The position numbers and the translations under genes are program-made. From an uncultured Clostridia bacterium (GTDB lineage: Bacteria; Bacillota; Clostridia; Oscillospirales; Ruminococcaceae): a stretch of DNA of 64,000 bases. This document shows, one piece after another, positions 17,305 through 25,542 of this stretch. Under the pieces are notes generated by a model, which was not told the DNA's origin, did no database searches, and saw only the letters and a program-made list of their open reading frames with translations. The stretch covers positions 1 through 64,000 of the forward strand of contig CANRFM010000006.1 in assembly GCA_947629905.1 (NCBI GenBank), read 5' to 3'. The stretch's first letter is position 1. Every line of letters begins with the position of its first letter.

Positions 17305-19220
17305 TGCCAAGATCTATGCCAAGAGGCGGTAAACCTGTCAGCAAGGACGTACTGCCACGCCTGCTGAAGATGCTGTTCCGGTTCTACCCGGTCATGGTGC
17401 CGGTGACGATCGTCTGCATTATTTTCTCCTCCATTGCCGCTTCCATTCCGGATATGTATATCCAGAAAGTCATTCAACTGATCACACAGGCGGTTGACAA
17501 TAAGACCCCATGGGCAGAAGTGCAGCCGCAGATCTGGAAGATGATTCTCTTCCTCATCGTCCTCTATCTCATCGCCATTGCTGCCGTGACCGTATTCACA
17601 CAGCTTATGGCATTTATCACGCAGGGCTTCCTCAACAAGATGCGGCAGGCAATGTTCAAGGGAATGCAGAATTTGCCGATCCGCTTCTTTGACACCACAA
17701 GACATGGCGACATCATGAGCTACTACACGAACGATATTGACACGCTCCGGCAGCTCATTTCGCAGGGCTTGCCGACACTGCTGCGTGCAGGAACGGTCGT
17801 GGTCGCTGTGTTCTTCATCATGCTGTACTACAGCTTCTGGATGACACTGTTCACGGTGCTCGGGGTTATCCTGATGTTTATCGTATCGGGAAAAATGGGC
17901 GGCGGCTCGGCGAAATACTTCCTCCGGCAGCAGCAGTCCCTCGGTAAAGCGGAAGGCTTCATTCAGGAGACCATGAACGGTCAGAAAGTCGTCAAGGTCT
18001 TTAACCATGAAAAGCGCAGTGAGGAGCAGTTCAACGAGATCAACGATGCCCTCTGTTCTGACAGCTACCGGGCAAATGCCTATGCGAATACGCTCGGACC
18101 GATCGTCATGAACATTGGCAATATCCTCTATGTACTCATCGCCGTGGCAGGCGGACTGATGGTGCTTGGCGGCGTGCAGAATTTCTCGCTTTCGGGCATG
18201 GCACTGGATATTTCCATTGTAGTTGCCTTCCTGAACATGACCAAGCAGTTCACGGGCAATGTCAATCAGGTCGCACAGCAGATCAATGCCGTTGTCATGG
18301 CACTTGCCGGTGCGGAGCGGATCTTCAACCTCATGGACGAAAAGCCCGAGGCCGATGACGGCTATGTGAAGCTGGTCAATGCCGAGATCGCCCCTGACGG
18401 AACGATCACGGAGACCGACAAACACACGGGACAATGGGCATGGAAGCATCCGCATCAGGCGGACGGTACGGTCACCTACCAGAAACTGGAAGGCGATGTG
18501 ACGCTGAACAGCGTAGACTTCGAGTATGAACCGGGCAAGCCTGTTCTGCATGACGTAACGGTCTACGCAAAGCCCGGACAGAAAGTCGCTTTTGTTGGTT
18601 CGACCGGTGCGGGCAAGACGACCATTACCAACCTCATCAACCGGTTCTATGACATTGCAGACGGCAAGATCCGCTACGACAACATCAACATCAACAAGAT
18701 CGTCAAGTCCGACCTGCGCCGTTCGCTCGGTATTGTTTTGCAGGAGACGAACCTGTTCACGGGGACGGTCATGGAGAATATCCGCTACGGCAAGCTCGAT
18801 GCGACCGATGAAGAGTGCATTGCCGCTGCAAAGTTAGCAGGTGCGGATGACTTCATCACCCGTCTGCCGCAGGGCTACAACACAGAGCTGACCGGCAACG
18901 GTGCGAACCTCTCACAGGGACAGCGGCAGCTGATCGCCATTGCAAGGGCGGCAGTCGCAGACCCGCCTGTCATGATACTGGACGAGGCGACTTCCTCTAT
19001 CGATACCCGTACCGAAGCCATCGTGCAGCGGGGCATGGATAAGCTCATGGAGGGCAGAACGGTGTTCGTCATTGCCCACAGGCTTTCGACCGTGCGCAAT
19101 TCGGATGTTATCATGGTGCTTGACCACGGGCGCATTATTGAACGGGGCAGCCACGATCAGCTTATTGCACAGAAAGGACACTACTATCAGCTGTACACAG
19201 GCGCATTTGAACTGGATTAA
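17304..19220 (+). CDS. ABC exporter half-transporter, catalytic partner
   Basis: 638 aa. Exporter-type TMD (about 20-335) and NBD with Walker A GSTGAGKTT (about 431), signature NLSQGQ (about 536) and a normal Walker B MILDEATSSID (about 557), so this subunit keeps the catalytic Glu. About 55 extra residues lie between TMD and NBD (about 345-400, with DGTITETDKHTGQWAW). Such insertions are seen in some clostridial partners of this family. It is coupled by overlap to the preceding subunit; together they should form one heterodimeric pump regulated by the MarR protein. Confidence 0.94.
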   Translation: MPRSMPRGGKPVSKDVLPRLLKMLFRFYPVMVPVTIVCIIFSSIAASIPDMYIQKVIQLITQAVDNKTPWAEVQPQIWKMILFLIVLYLIAIAAVTVFTQLMAFITQGFLNKMRQAMFKGMQNLPIRFFDTTRHGDIMSYYTNDIDTLRQLISQGLPTLLRAGTVVVAVFFIMLYYSFWMTLFTVLGVILMFIVSGKMGGGSAKYFLRQQQSLGKAEGFIQETMNGQKVVKVFNHEKRSEEQFNEINDALCSDSYRANAYANTLGPIVMNIGNILYVLIAVAGGLMVLGGVQNFSLSGMALDISIVVAFLNMTKQFTGNVNQVAQQINAVVMALAGAERIFNLMDEKPEADDGYVKLVNAEIAPDGTITETDKHTGQWAWKHPHQADGTVTYQKLEGDVTLNSVDFEYEPGKPVLHDVTVYAKPGQKVAFVGSTGAGKTTITNLINRFYDIADGKIRYDNININKIVKSDLRRSLGIVLQETNLFTGTVMENIRYGKLDATDEECIAAAKLAGADDFITRLPQGYNTELTGNGANLSQGQRQLIAIARAAVADPPVMILDEATSSIDTRTEAIVQRGMDKLMEGRTVFVIAHRLSTVRNSDVIMVLDHGRIIERGSHDQLIAQKGHYYQLYTGAFELD

Positions 19221-19226
19221 AGTAAG

Positions 19227-19257
19227 CAGGGAGCATGGATCTGCTCCCTGTTTTTTG
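19227..19257 (+). terminator. terminator of the MarR-ABC operon
   Basis: CAGGGAGCA (19227-19235) and TGCTCCCTG (19242-19250), followed by TTTTTT. Confidence 0.9.
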
Positions 19258-19293
19258 TAACTGTATTGTTTCCATTCTTTTCCGTTCTGTTGC

Positions 19294-19322
19294 TTGACTT
19301 TTTTTGACAAAGGTAGTATAAT
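19294..19322 (+). promoter_or_regulatory. sigma-A promoter for the structured leader and slipin gene
   Basis: TTGACT (19294-19299), 17-base spacer, TATAAT (19317-19322). It predicts transcription from about 19329, leaving roughly 500 nt before the slipin start codon. Confidence 0.82.
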
Positions 19323-19328
19323 AAATGT

Positions 19329-19805
19329 TACACTCGTTTCCCGACCTATGTATCTGCATTGCATGGGGGTGCGTCAGGCTCTGCCGAAACGTATACCGAA
19401 ACAGTGGTGTCGGTATGATATCCTTTTGCTGTTGTTTTCCAACACGGAGGTGGCGTTCATTCTGACAATTTGTGCATTACCGGTTCGATTCCGGTCATGT
19501 TTCACAGCCTGCTTGGCGTATGTACAACTGATAAGACTTTTGAAGTCGGTTCAACTCCGACACGAGCCTAAAAAGCTTGTATGGTGACGTGTGTAAACAC
19601 GTAAAAAACAAAACACCGTATGCCGCTTTCTGCTTCGGCGGAACAGCGGGCAGTGCATTTGCCCTGCCGGATGCAGGATACCGCCGTCAGCAAAGGACAG
19701 CCAAAGACATTGCGCTTCCGCTGTCTGCTGCTGTGACTCAATGCGTCTGCCGCATATGCGCTGTGCCCCTTACGGTGCGCCAATTCAGCCCGGCATACCG
19801 GGCTT
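19329..19805 (+). ncRNA. candidate structured RNA with two tRNA T-arm-like hairpins
   Basis: No credible gene lies here; the sequence is dense in hairpins. T-arm-like 1: ACCGG-TTCGATT-CCGGT (19479-19495). T-arm-like 2: GTCGG-TTCAACT-CCGAC (19545-19561). Both have the five-base-pair stem and seven-base TTCRAYT loop of tRNA. Each is preceded, at exactly tRNA spacing, by an anticodon-loop-like CTGACAA (19462-19468) or CTGATAA (19528-19534), but the anticodon stems do not pair. ACGAGCC follows the second arm, and AGGCTC (19376-19381) can pair with GAGCCT (19564-19569), acceptor-like. Other hairpins: ATACCGA/TCGGTAT (19392-19416), TGTTG/CAACA (19429-19444), ACGTGT-GTAA-ACACGT (19588-19603), GGGCA/TGCCC, and AGCCCGG-CATA-CCGGGCT (19787-19804) just before the slipin RBS. 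It could be a processed tRNA-mimic RNA or a cis-acting leader. Confidence 0.55.
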
Positions 19806-19826
19806 TCCCTATAAAGGAGGTCAGCT

Positions 19827-20924
19827 ATGAAAGTTACTGTCAACGAAGCCGAAAGAGGATTTCTGTTCCGCAAGGGCTGCTTTGAGAAGATGCTGATGCC
19901 CGGTACGTATCATGTTTTCGGGCAGACGGACATCCGGAAACTTGCCCTGAATCAGCCGTTTCAGGGGCTTTCACCTGCGCTGCTTGCGGTCTATGCCAAG
20001 GATGCTGCATTTGCAGCACAGACCATTACACAGGAAGTCGCAGACGGACAGGTGGCACTTCACTATGTGGACGGGTGTTTTGTTGAGGGACTGAGACCCG
20101 GTAAGCACACATTCTGGAATGTTGCCCAGAAGCACAGCTTTCAGATCTATGAAACCAATGAGCCGGAAATCTCAGGACTTTCTGAGGCGATTTATTTAAA
20201 TCTCTGCCAGCAGAGACTGGTGCAGGTAATTCAAATCAATCCACAGGACAAGGGCATTCTGTTCTATGACGGACAGTATGAACGGCTGCTGGAGCCGGGC
20301 ATCTATCACTTCTGGACGACAGGCAAGAGCGTGATATGCCGACACATGAATATTGCCCGGCAGGAGCTTTCGCTCACCGGGCAAGAGATCCTGACAAAGG
20401 ACAAGATCGGCATACGGCTGAATTTTGTATGTACCTACCAGCTGACGGACTGCCTGAAAGCCTATCTGGAGATCAGCAGCTACGAGAGTCAGTTTCACAC
20501 GGCGGTACAGCTTACGGTGCGGGACTACATTGCAGGGCTGACACTCGATGAGCTGCTCAACCAGCGGGATGTGATCGGGCAAGAGATCCTGACACTGCTC
20601 CGCCCCAAGGCAGAGGAGATGTATATTTCCGTTCTCGATGCGGGTATCCGGGATATTATCCTGCCGGGTGACGTGCGGGACATCCTGAATACCGTACTCA
20701 TCGCCGAAAAGCGGGCGCAGGCGAATGTCATCACACGCCGGGAAGAAGTGGCTTCGACACGTTCCCTGCTGAACACGGCGAAGCTCATGGACGAGAACAA
20801 GACCCTTTACAAGCTCAAGGAACTCGAGTATCTGGAAAAGATCTGCGAGCACGTTGGCAATATTTCCGTTTCCGGCGGCGACTTGCTGGAGCATTTACGT
20901 GCGATCGTTGGTGCAAAGGAATAA
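19827..20924 (+). CDS. slipin/SPFH (band 7) family protein, soluble type
   Basis: 365 aa with no membrane segment. AAAGGAGG lies upstream of ATG 19827. The N-terminal part is a duplicated module: ERGFLFRKGCFEKMLMPGTY is echoed by DKGILFYDGQYERLLEPGIYHFW. An SPFH core follows with LSLTGQEILTKDKIGIRLNF, LTVRDYIAGLTLDELLNQRD, LDAGIRDIILPGDVRDILN, then the helical tail AEKRAQANVITRREEVASTR. This closely resembles the stand-alone slipins that occur in RtcR/RtcB RNA-repair operons of other bacteria (family knowledge). No rtcB or rtcA is in the window. It is transcribed behind the tRNA-like leader and ends at a terminator, so RNA and protein probably form one unit. Confidence 0.88.
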   Translation: MKVTVNEAERGFLFRKGCFEKMLMPGTYHVFGQTDIRKLALNQPFQGLSPALLAVYAKDAAFAAQTITQEVADGQVALHYVDGCFVEGLRPGKHTFWNVAQKHSFQIYETNEPEISGLSEAIYLNLCQQRLVQVIQINPQDKGILFYDGQYERLLEPGIYHFWTTGKSVICRHMNIARQELSLTGQEILTKDKIGIRLNFVCTYQLTDCLKAYLEISSYESQFHTAVQLTVRDYIAGLTLDELLNQRDVIGQEILTLLRPKAEEMYISVLDAGIRDIILPGDVRDILNTVLIAEKRAQANVITRREEVASTRSLLNTAKLMDENKTLYKLKELEYLEKICEHVGNISVSGGDLLEHLRAIVGAKE

Positions 20925-20930
20925 AAGAAC

Positions 20931-20962
20931 AGCCTCCCGCAAAAGGGAGGCTTCCGTTTTTT
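20931..20962 (+). terminator. terminator of the slipin gene
   Basis: AGCCTCCC (20931-20938) and GGGAGGCT (20945-20952), then TTCCGTTTTTT. Confidence 0.88.
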
Positions 20963-20969
20963 ACAGTGT

Positions 20970-21003
20970 TGTGTAAAAGAACAACCTCCCCGAAGGGAGG
21001 CTG
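20970..21003 (-). terminator. terminator of the rpmG-rplA operon
   Basis: On the minus strand, GCCTCCC and GGGAGG enclose TTCG, followed by TTGTTCTTTT. It lies six bases after the rplA stop. Confidence 0.85.
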
Positions 21004-21008
21004 CTTTC

Positions 21009-21704
21009 TTATACACCAAATTTTGCAGTAGCGACCGGGACACCGGGACCCATCGTAGAAGTTACGGTGCAGGACTTCAGGTAGGTACCCTTGGCAGCAG
21101 CCGGCTTTGCCTTGACAACTGCTTCCATGAGGGTGGTGAAGTTCTGGTCAAGCTTCTCTGCGCCGAAGGAAGCCTTGCCGATCGGGCAGTGAATGATGTT
21201 GGTCTTATCGAGACGATACTCGATCTTACCAGCCTTTGCTTCGGTGACAGCCTTGGCAACATCGGGTGTTACCGTACCAGCTTTCGGGTTAGGCATCAAG
21301 CCTCTCGGACCGAGTACACGCCCCAGTCTGCCGACCAGACCCATCATGTCCGGAGAAGCAACAACGACATCAAAGTCCATCCAGTTCTCTTTCATGATCT
21401 TGTCCACGAGATCCTGCCCGCCGACATAATCTGCACCGGCAGCCTTGGCTGCATCATACTTATCTTCCTTGCAGAATACGCACACCCGGACGTTCTTGCC
21501 CGTGCCGTTCGGCAGAACGACAGCACCTCTGACCTGCTGGTCAGCGTGACGGGAGTCAACACCCAGACGGATGTGTACTTCTACGGTCTCATCAAATCTT
21601 GCCTTGGCATTCTTGCATACCAGATCGAGTGCCTCAACGGACTCATACTGCTTTGCGGCATCAATTGCCTTGCAGCTATCCACATATTTCTTGCCGTGTT
21701 TCAT
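21009..21704 (-). CDS. rplA: ribosomal protein L1
   Basis: 231 aa from ATG 21704, with AGGAGG eight bases upstream; an ATG two codons earlier sits too close to the site. It matches L1 from [10 protein letters not shown] through [33 protein letters not shown] and [15 protein letters not shown] to the C terminus. It forms the L1 stalk of the 50S subunit and, as a family property, can repress its own operon. A 96-nt gap to rplK contains a stable hairpin (ACCGG...CCGGT, about 21731-21757) that could be an intercistronic control or processing site. Confidence 0.98.
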   Translation of the reverse strand: MKHGKKYVDSCKAIDAAKQYESVEALDLVCKNAKARFDETVEVHIRLGVDSRHADQQVRGAVVLPNGTGKNVRVCVFCKEDKYDAAKAAGADYVGGQDLVDKIMKENWMDFDVVVASPDMMGLVGRLGRVLGPRGLMPNPKAGTVTPDVAKAVTEAKAGKIEYRLDKTNIIHCPIGKASFGAEKLDQNFTTLMEAVVKAKPAAAKGTYLKSCTVTSTMGPGVPVATAKFGV

Positions 21705-21800
21705 GTTCATTTCCTCCTGTGTAAGTGGTAATACCGGTGTGCTGCTTCGCACAGCCGGTTAGCGGAATATTCCTCCCACCATGATCGGGGCAGCCGTTCG

Positions 21801-22226
21801 TCAGCCCTCTACAACAACGCCCATCGAGCGTGCTGTGCCGGCGATCATGCTCATCGCTGCCTCGATAGAGCCGGCATTGAGATCCTTCATCTTGGTCTCA
21901 GCGATCTGCTGGATCTGTGCCTTTGTGATCTTAGCGACCTTTGTCTTGTTCGGTACACCGGAACCGCTCTCAATGCCGCAAGCCTTCTTGATGAGGACAG
22001 CAGCGGGCGGTGTCTTGGTGATGAACGTAAAGGAACGGTCGGCATACACAGTGATAACGACCGGGATGATCAGACCGATGTCACCCTTGGTTCTCTCGTT
22101 GAAATCCTTGGTGAATGCCATGATATTGACACCGTGCTGACCCAGTGCAGGGCCGACCGGCGGTGCAGGCGTAGCCTTGCCTGCGGGAATCTGAAGCTTG
22201 ATATAGCCTACAACTTTCTGTGCCAT
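21801..22226 (-). CDS. rplK: ribosomal protein L11
   Basis: 141 aa, standard. It begins [20 protein letters not shown] and includes [22 protein letters not shown] and [20 protein letters not shown]11 forms part of the GTPase-associated centre with 23S rRNA and is needed for the stringent response. GGAGGTGCACTATC precedes its ATG. It lies between nusG and rplA in the usual order. Confidence 0.98.
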   Translation of the reverse strand: MAQKVVGYIKLQIPAGKATPAPPVGPALGQHGVNIMAFTKDFNERTKGDIGLIIPVVITVYADRSFTFITKTPPAAVLIKKACGIESGSGVPNKTKVAKITKAQIQQIAETKMKDLNAGSIEAAMSMIAGTARSMGVVVEG

Positions 22227-22318
22227 GATAGTGCACCTCCATACTTGTGGTAAGGCGAGCGCCGTTCTGCGGCAGCTCTCCCACGTTTTCGGTTTTACGG
22301 TTACGGGAACAAAGCCCG

Positions 22319-22846
22319 TTAATCATCCAGTCTGACAGCCTGATGCAAAGCGATCGTGGTCGGTGTTTCCCGTCCGAACATACTGACGAGTACCTCCACC
22401 TGTCCGCCCTCAAGGTCGATGCTGCGCACGATACCCGTGAAGCCATCGAGGTTTGTCCCCGTCACACGGATACGGTCGCCGACCTTGTAGTCGACCTCGA
22501 TCGTGGGCTTGGAATCAATGCCCATGGAAGCGACTTCCCTGTCGGAGAGCGGTGTCGGTACAGAGCCGGGACCCACAAAGCCGGTCACACCTCTTGTATT
22601 GCGCACGAGCGCCCACGAATCATCGGTATAGACCATCTTCACGAGGACGTAGCTGGGGAACACCTTGCGTTCCACATCCTTCTGCTTGCCGTCCACGATC
22701 TCGGTGACGTGCTCGATCGGAACACGCACTTCCTGAATTAAATCCTGAAGCTTGCGGTTCTCGACCACTTTCTGGATATTCTGCTCCACCTTTTTCTCGT
22801 AGCCGGAATAGGTGTGCACCACATACCATTTTGCCGCCTGTGACAT
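22319..22846 (-). CDS. nusG: transcription elongation/termination factor NusG
   Basis: 175 aa. NGN domain with [20 protein letters not shown] and [11 protein letters not shown], and a C-terminal KOW domain with [21 protein letters not shown]. It modulates RNA polymerase pausing and couples to ribosomes or Rho. It follows secE by 25 bp in the classic secE-nusG-rplK-rplA string. AGGGAGG lies before the ATG. Confidence 0.98.
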   Translation of the reverse strand: MSQAAKWYVVHTYSGYEKKVEQNIQKVVENRKLQDLIQEVRVPIEHVTEIVDGKQKDVERKVFPSYVLVKMVYTDDSWALVRNTRGVTGFVGPGSVPTPLSDREVASMGIDSKPTIEVDYKVGDRIRVTGTNLDGFTGIVRSIDLEGGQVEVLVSMFGRETPTTIALHQAVRLDD

Positions 22847-22871
22847 GGTATCCCTCCCTGCAAAAAATCGC

Positions 22872-23195
22872 TTACTGGCTGAGACTGATCAGAAAATCCA
22901 TGAGTTTGAGGAATCCGAGATCCATCAGACCGATCAGTACACTGCCCGCCACAATGACGCTCAGTACAACACCGGTATTGACGAGGACAGTGTTCTTCGA
23001 GGGCCATGTAACATTGCGGAACTCGATCCGCAGATCCTTGAACCACTGCCCGATGCGTTTGGGGAGACTTTTCTTCTCCGCATTTTTCTTAGGATTCTTC
23101 TCGGACTTCTTATCGGATTTGCTGACTTTTTTTGTGCTTTTTTCTTTCTCCGGAGCGTTGTCTGTTCCGGTGGCGTTCTTTTTATCCTTCGCCAT
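22872..23195 (-). CDS. secE: preprotein translocase subunit SecE
   Basis: 107 aa, longer than the minimal SecE because of a Lys/Glu/Ser-rich extension (about 1-42). The conserved core is QWFKDLRIEFRNVTWPSKN, followed by one membrane helix (VVLSVIVAGSVLIGLMDLGF). It clamps SecY in the Sec translocon. It lies 15 bp downstream of rpmG. Confidence 0.96.
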   Translation of the reverse strand: MAKDKKNATGTDNAPEKEKSTKKVSKSDKKSEKNPKKNAEKKSLPKRIGQWFKDLRIEFRNVTWPSKNTVLVNTGVVLSVIVAGSVLIGLMDLGFLKLMDFLISLSQ

Positions 23196-23210
23196 GTGTC
23201 AGCCCTCCGA

Positions 23211-23360
23211 TCACTTGGTTTCCCTATGCAGAGTATGCTTTCTGCAGAACTTGCAATGCTTTTTCATTTCGATCCGGTCAGGGTCGTTTTTCTTGTTCTT
23301 TTTGGTAACGTAGTTACGCTGTTTGCACTCTGTGCAAGCCAAAGTCACCTTTACTCTCAT
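23211..23360 (-). CDS. rpmG: ribosomal protein L33
   Basis: 49 aa, [20 protein letters not shown] followed by [19 protein letters not shown] and [14 protein letters not shown] and CKFC are the zinc-type cysteine pairs of L33. GGAGGTGCCGATA precedes the ATG at 23360. It is the first gene of the rpmG-secE-nusG-rplK-rplA operon. The tRNA-Trp gene often found between rpmG and secE is absent, as only 15 bp separate them. Confidence 0.96.
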   Translation of the reverse strand: MRVKVTLACTECKQRNYVTKKNKKNDPDRIEMKKHCKFCRKHTLHRETK

Positions 23361-23479
23361 TATCGGCACCTCCTGATTCAGTAGTTCCCCCGCATTCGGC
23401 AGGGGTTAGGTCGTTTGCCTCCCTCAGCAGCGGGCAGTAACAAAGCACACAAAAAATACCCCCGCAAAGAGGTAATTTT

Positions 23480-23508
23480 ATTATACCATATTCCGGACGG
23501 CTTGTCAA
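23480..23508 (-). promoter_or_regulatory. sigma-A promoter of the rpmG-rplA operon
   Basis: Minus strand: TTGACA (23503-23508), 17-base spacer, TATAAT (23480-23485). The leader to rpmG is about 110 nt. Confidence 0.85.
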
Positions 23509-23560
23509 GGGTTTTTTCACTTTTTTCGCAGACTTTGCAAATGAATTCTTGCTGAAAAGC

Positions 23561-23589
23561 TTGACAAAATCCAAAAAACATGGTATAGT
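23561..23589 (+). promoter_or_regulatory. sigma-A promoter of the ACT-hom operon
   Basis: TTGACA (23561-23566), 17-base spacer, TATAGT (23584-23589). It is divergent from the rpmG promoter, with about 50 bp between the -35 boxes. Confidence 0.85.
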
Positions 23590-23654
23590 AGTATATGTGA
23601 GTACATATGTACGTTATACACGGACGATTTGGGAACAGGAGGTAAGGATACAGT

Positions 23655-24098
23655 ATGGAACACCCCTCCAGACTGATCGTAGTCGATGCATCCGTACTGC
23701 CGGATGTCATTGGTAAGGTGCTTGAGGTCAAAAAACTGCTCGCCAACCGGCATGAAAAAAGTTCCGCTGCCGCTTGCAAGCGTGTCGGTATCTCCCGGAG
23801 TGCCTACTATAAATATAAGGACTGCGTCTTTTCCTATGAGGACAAGCTCACACAGCATATTGTCAACCTTCATGCAACCCTGCGGGATGAAGCAGGGGTG
23901 CTCTCCAATGTGCTGTCTGCTCTTTATGCCCTTGAAGCCAATATTCTCACTGTCAACCAGAATATTCCTATTGACGGCGTAGCTGGTGTGACGGTTTCAC
24001 TCCGCCTTGCCAACGGTGTGCAAAGTCCGCACGTGCTCGAAACGCATCTGCGGGAAATTGACGGCGTGGTGGATGTCAAAATTCTGTCCGGCGAATGA
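23655..24098 (+). CDS. ACT-domain protein (UPF0735/PheB-like)
   Basis: 147 aa. The N-terminal part VLEVKKLLANRHEKSSAAACKRVGISRSAYYKYKD is a helix-turn-helix-like segment typical of this family, and the C-terminal ACT domain begins LHATLRDEAGVLSNVLSALY. ACT domains bind amino acids and regulate metabolism. It is encoded 21 bp upstream of homoserine dehydrogenase, the usual partner in clostridia, so it probably senses a product of the threonine/methionine branch. AGGAGG lies upstream of ATG 23655. Confidence 0.9.
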   Translation: MEHPSRLIVVDASVLPDVIGKVLEVKKLLANRHEKSSAAACKRVGISRSAYYKYKDCVFSYEDKLTQHIVNLHATLRDEAGVLSNVLSALYALEANILTVNQNIPIDGVAGVTVSLRLANGVQSPHVLETHLREIDGVVDVKILSGE

Positions 24099-24119
24099 AT
24101 GAACAGGAGGATTTTTCAA

Positions 24120-25355
24120 ATGGACAAATTAGCGGTACTCGGCTGCGGTGTAGTCGGCTCCGGTGTGGTGGAATTGTTTGCCAAAAATCAGGCGCTCATC
24201 GAAAAGCGCTGCGGTAAGAAGCTGCAAATGGCTTACATTCTTGACCTGCGGGATTTCCCGGACAGACCCTATGCGGATCTTGTCGTCAAGAACATCGACC
24301 CCATTTTAGCCGACCCGGATGTCAAGGTCGTTGCGGAATGCATGGGCGGTGTAGAACCTGCTTTCACGTTCGTGAAGGCTTGTCTCGAAGCCGGCAAGAG
24401 CGTGGCAAGCTCGAACAAGGAGCTTGTTGCCGAAAAAGGGGATATTCTCCTGCAAACCGCCAAAGCGCATAACGTCAATTTCTTCTTTGAGGCAAGTGTC
24501 GGCGGTGCGATTCCCATCATCCGCCCCCTGCACAAGTGCCTTGCCGCCAATGATTTCTCGGCAATTGCGGGTATTCTCAATGGGACGACCAATTTTATCC
24601 TGAACAAGATGATCAAAGAAAATATGGACTTTTCCACAGCCCTTGCCCTTGCGCAGGAAAAGGGCTATGCAGAGAAAGACCCGACCGCCGATGTCGACGG
24701 GCACGATGCCTGCCGGAAAATCTGCATTCTTTCTTCCCTTGCCTTTGGGAAGCACGTGTACCCGGATTCGGTGCATACTAAGGGTATCCGGGAGGTTACA
24801 CTCCGGGATGTAGAGCTGTGCAGTCGGCTCGGCTACGCCATCAAACTGATCGCCCGTGTGCAGCGGCTTGACAATGGCAAGATCCTGCCGACCGTCATGC
24901 CAATGGCTGTGGAAGAGGATAATCTGCTTTCGCAGGTCAATGGCGTGTACAATGCTGTCATGGTACGTGGTGACGGTATCAGTAAGGCGATGTTCTACGG
25001 ACGGGGTGCGGGAAAATTCCCGACCGCAAGCGCTGTGCTGGGCGATATGATCGAGCAAGTGCAGCTGGATCACACGATTCCCTCGCAGACATGGGAAAAC
25101 GTCGGAAGTTCGGACTTTATTGAGGATTTCGCAGCGTTCACGGCAGAGCGCTACATCCGGACGACCGCAGCGGACGAAATGCTGCTGAAGGAAGTTTTTG
25201 GAGAGATCAAGGAAAACTCTGTCTACACGGCAGATGATGAAACAGTCTGCATCGTCAGCAAGCCCATGAATGAAGCGGATGTGGAAGCATCTGCCAAAGC
25301 TTTGACACAGAAAGGTGTCACACTTCTTGCGCAGTACCCTGTGCTTGTGAGCTAA
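24120..25355 (+). CDS. hom: homoserine dehydrogenase
   Basis: 411 aa from ATG 24120, with AGGAGG nine bases upstream; the in-frame ATG at 24099 is less well placed. NAD(P)-binding LGCGVVGSGVVELF at the N terminus; substrate site ILNGTTNFILNKM and EKDPTADVDGHDACRK in the catalytic domain; and a C-terminal ACT domain beginning about residue 335 (AERYIRTTAADEM). It reduces aspartate semialdehyde to homoserine for threonine and methionine synthesis. The ACT tail suggests allosteric feedback, in concert with the separate ACT protein upstream. Confidence 0.97.
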   Translation: MDKLAVLGCGVVGSGVVELFAKNQALIEKRCGKKLQMAYILDLRDFPDRPYADLVVKNIDPILADPDVKVVAECMGGVEPAFTFVKACLEAGKSVASSNKELVAEKGDILLQTAKAHNVNFFFEASVGGAIPIIRPLHKCLAANDFSAIAGILNGTTNFILNKMIKENMDFSTALALAQEKGYAEKDPTADVDGHDACRKICILSSLAFGKHVYPDSVHTKGIREVTLRDVELCSRLGYAIKLIARVQRLDNGKILPTVMPMAVEEDNLLSQVNGVYNAVMVRGDGISKAMFYGRGAGKFPTASAVLGDMIEQVQLDHTIPSQTWENVGSSDFIEDFAAFTAERYIRTTAADEMLLKEVFGEIKENSVYTADDETVCIVSKPMNEADVEASAKALTQKGVTLLAQYPVLVS

Positions 25356-25373
25356 ACATGATTTGAAAATTTG

Positions 25374-25411
25374 CCGTCCTTTGCTGCTTTTGCGGTAAAG
25401 GGCGGTTTTCT
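25374..25411 (+). terminator. terminator of hom
   Basis: CCGTCCTTT and AAAGGGCGG pair around a loop, followed by TTTTCTGTTT. Confidence 0.75.
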
Positions 25412-25442
25412 GTTTATCGGGCTTTCCAGACCGTGCATTTCC

Positions 25443-25485
25443 AAAAAAAGCAGATACCCACAAGGGGTACCTGCTTTCTTGTTTT
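25443..25485. terminator. bidirectional terminator between hom and the scaffoldin
   Basis: AAAAAAAGCAG(AT)ACCC and GGGGTACCTGCTTTCTTG pair around ACAA. T-runs lie on both strands, so it can end hom from one side and the sca cluster from the other. Confidence 0.75.
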
Positions 25486-25542
25486 TCATCTTCTGCCGTT
25501 CAGGGCTCATAAGAACACCTGATCAAACAGCGATTTTGTCGG

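Noticed and set aside
17265-18551. A 428-codon minus-strand frame opposite the ABC exporter
   Set aside because: Shadow of a well-conserved gene on the plus strand.
19440-19570. Two real tRNA genes in the slipin leader
   Set aside because: The T-arms are good, but the anticodon stems do not pair, no D-arms are found, and only 66 nt separate the two T-arms.
23195-23211. tRNA-Trp between rpmG and secE
   Set aside because: Only 15 bases separate the genes.
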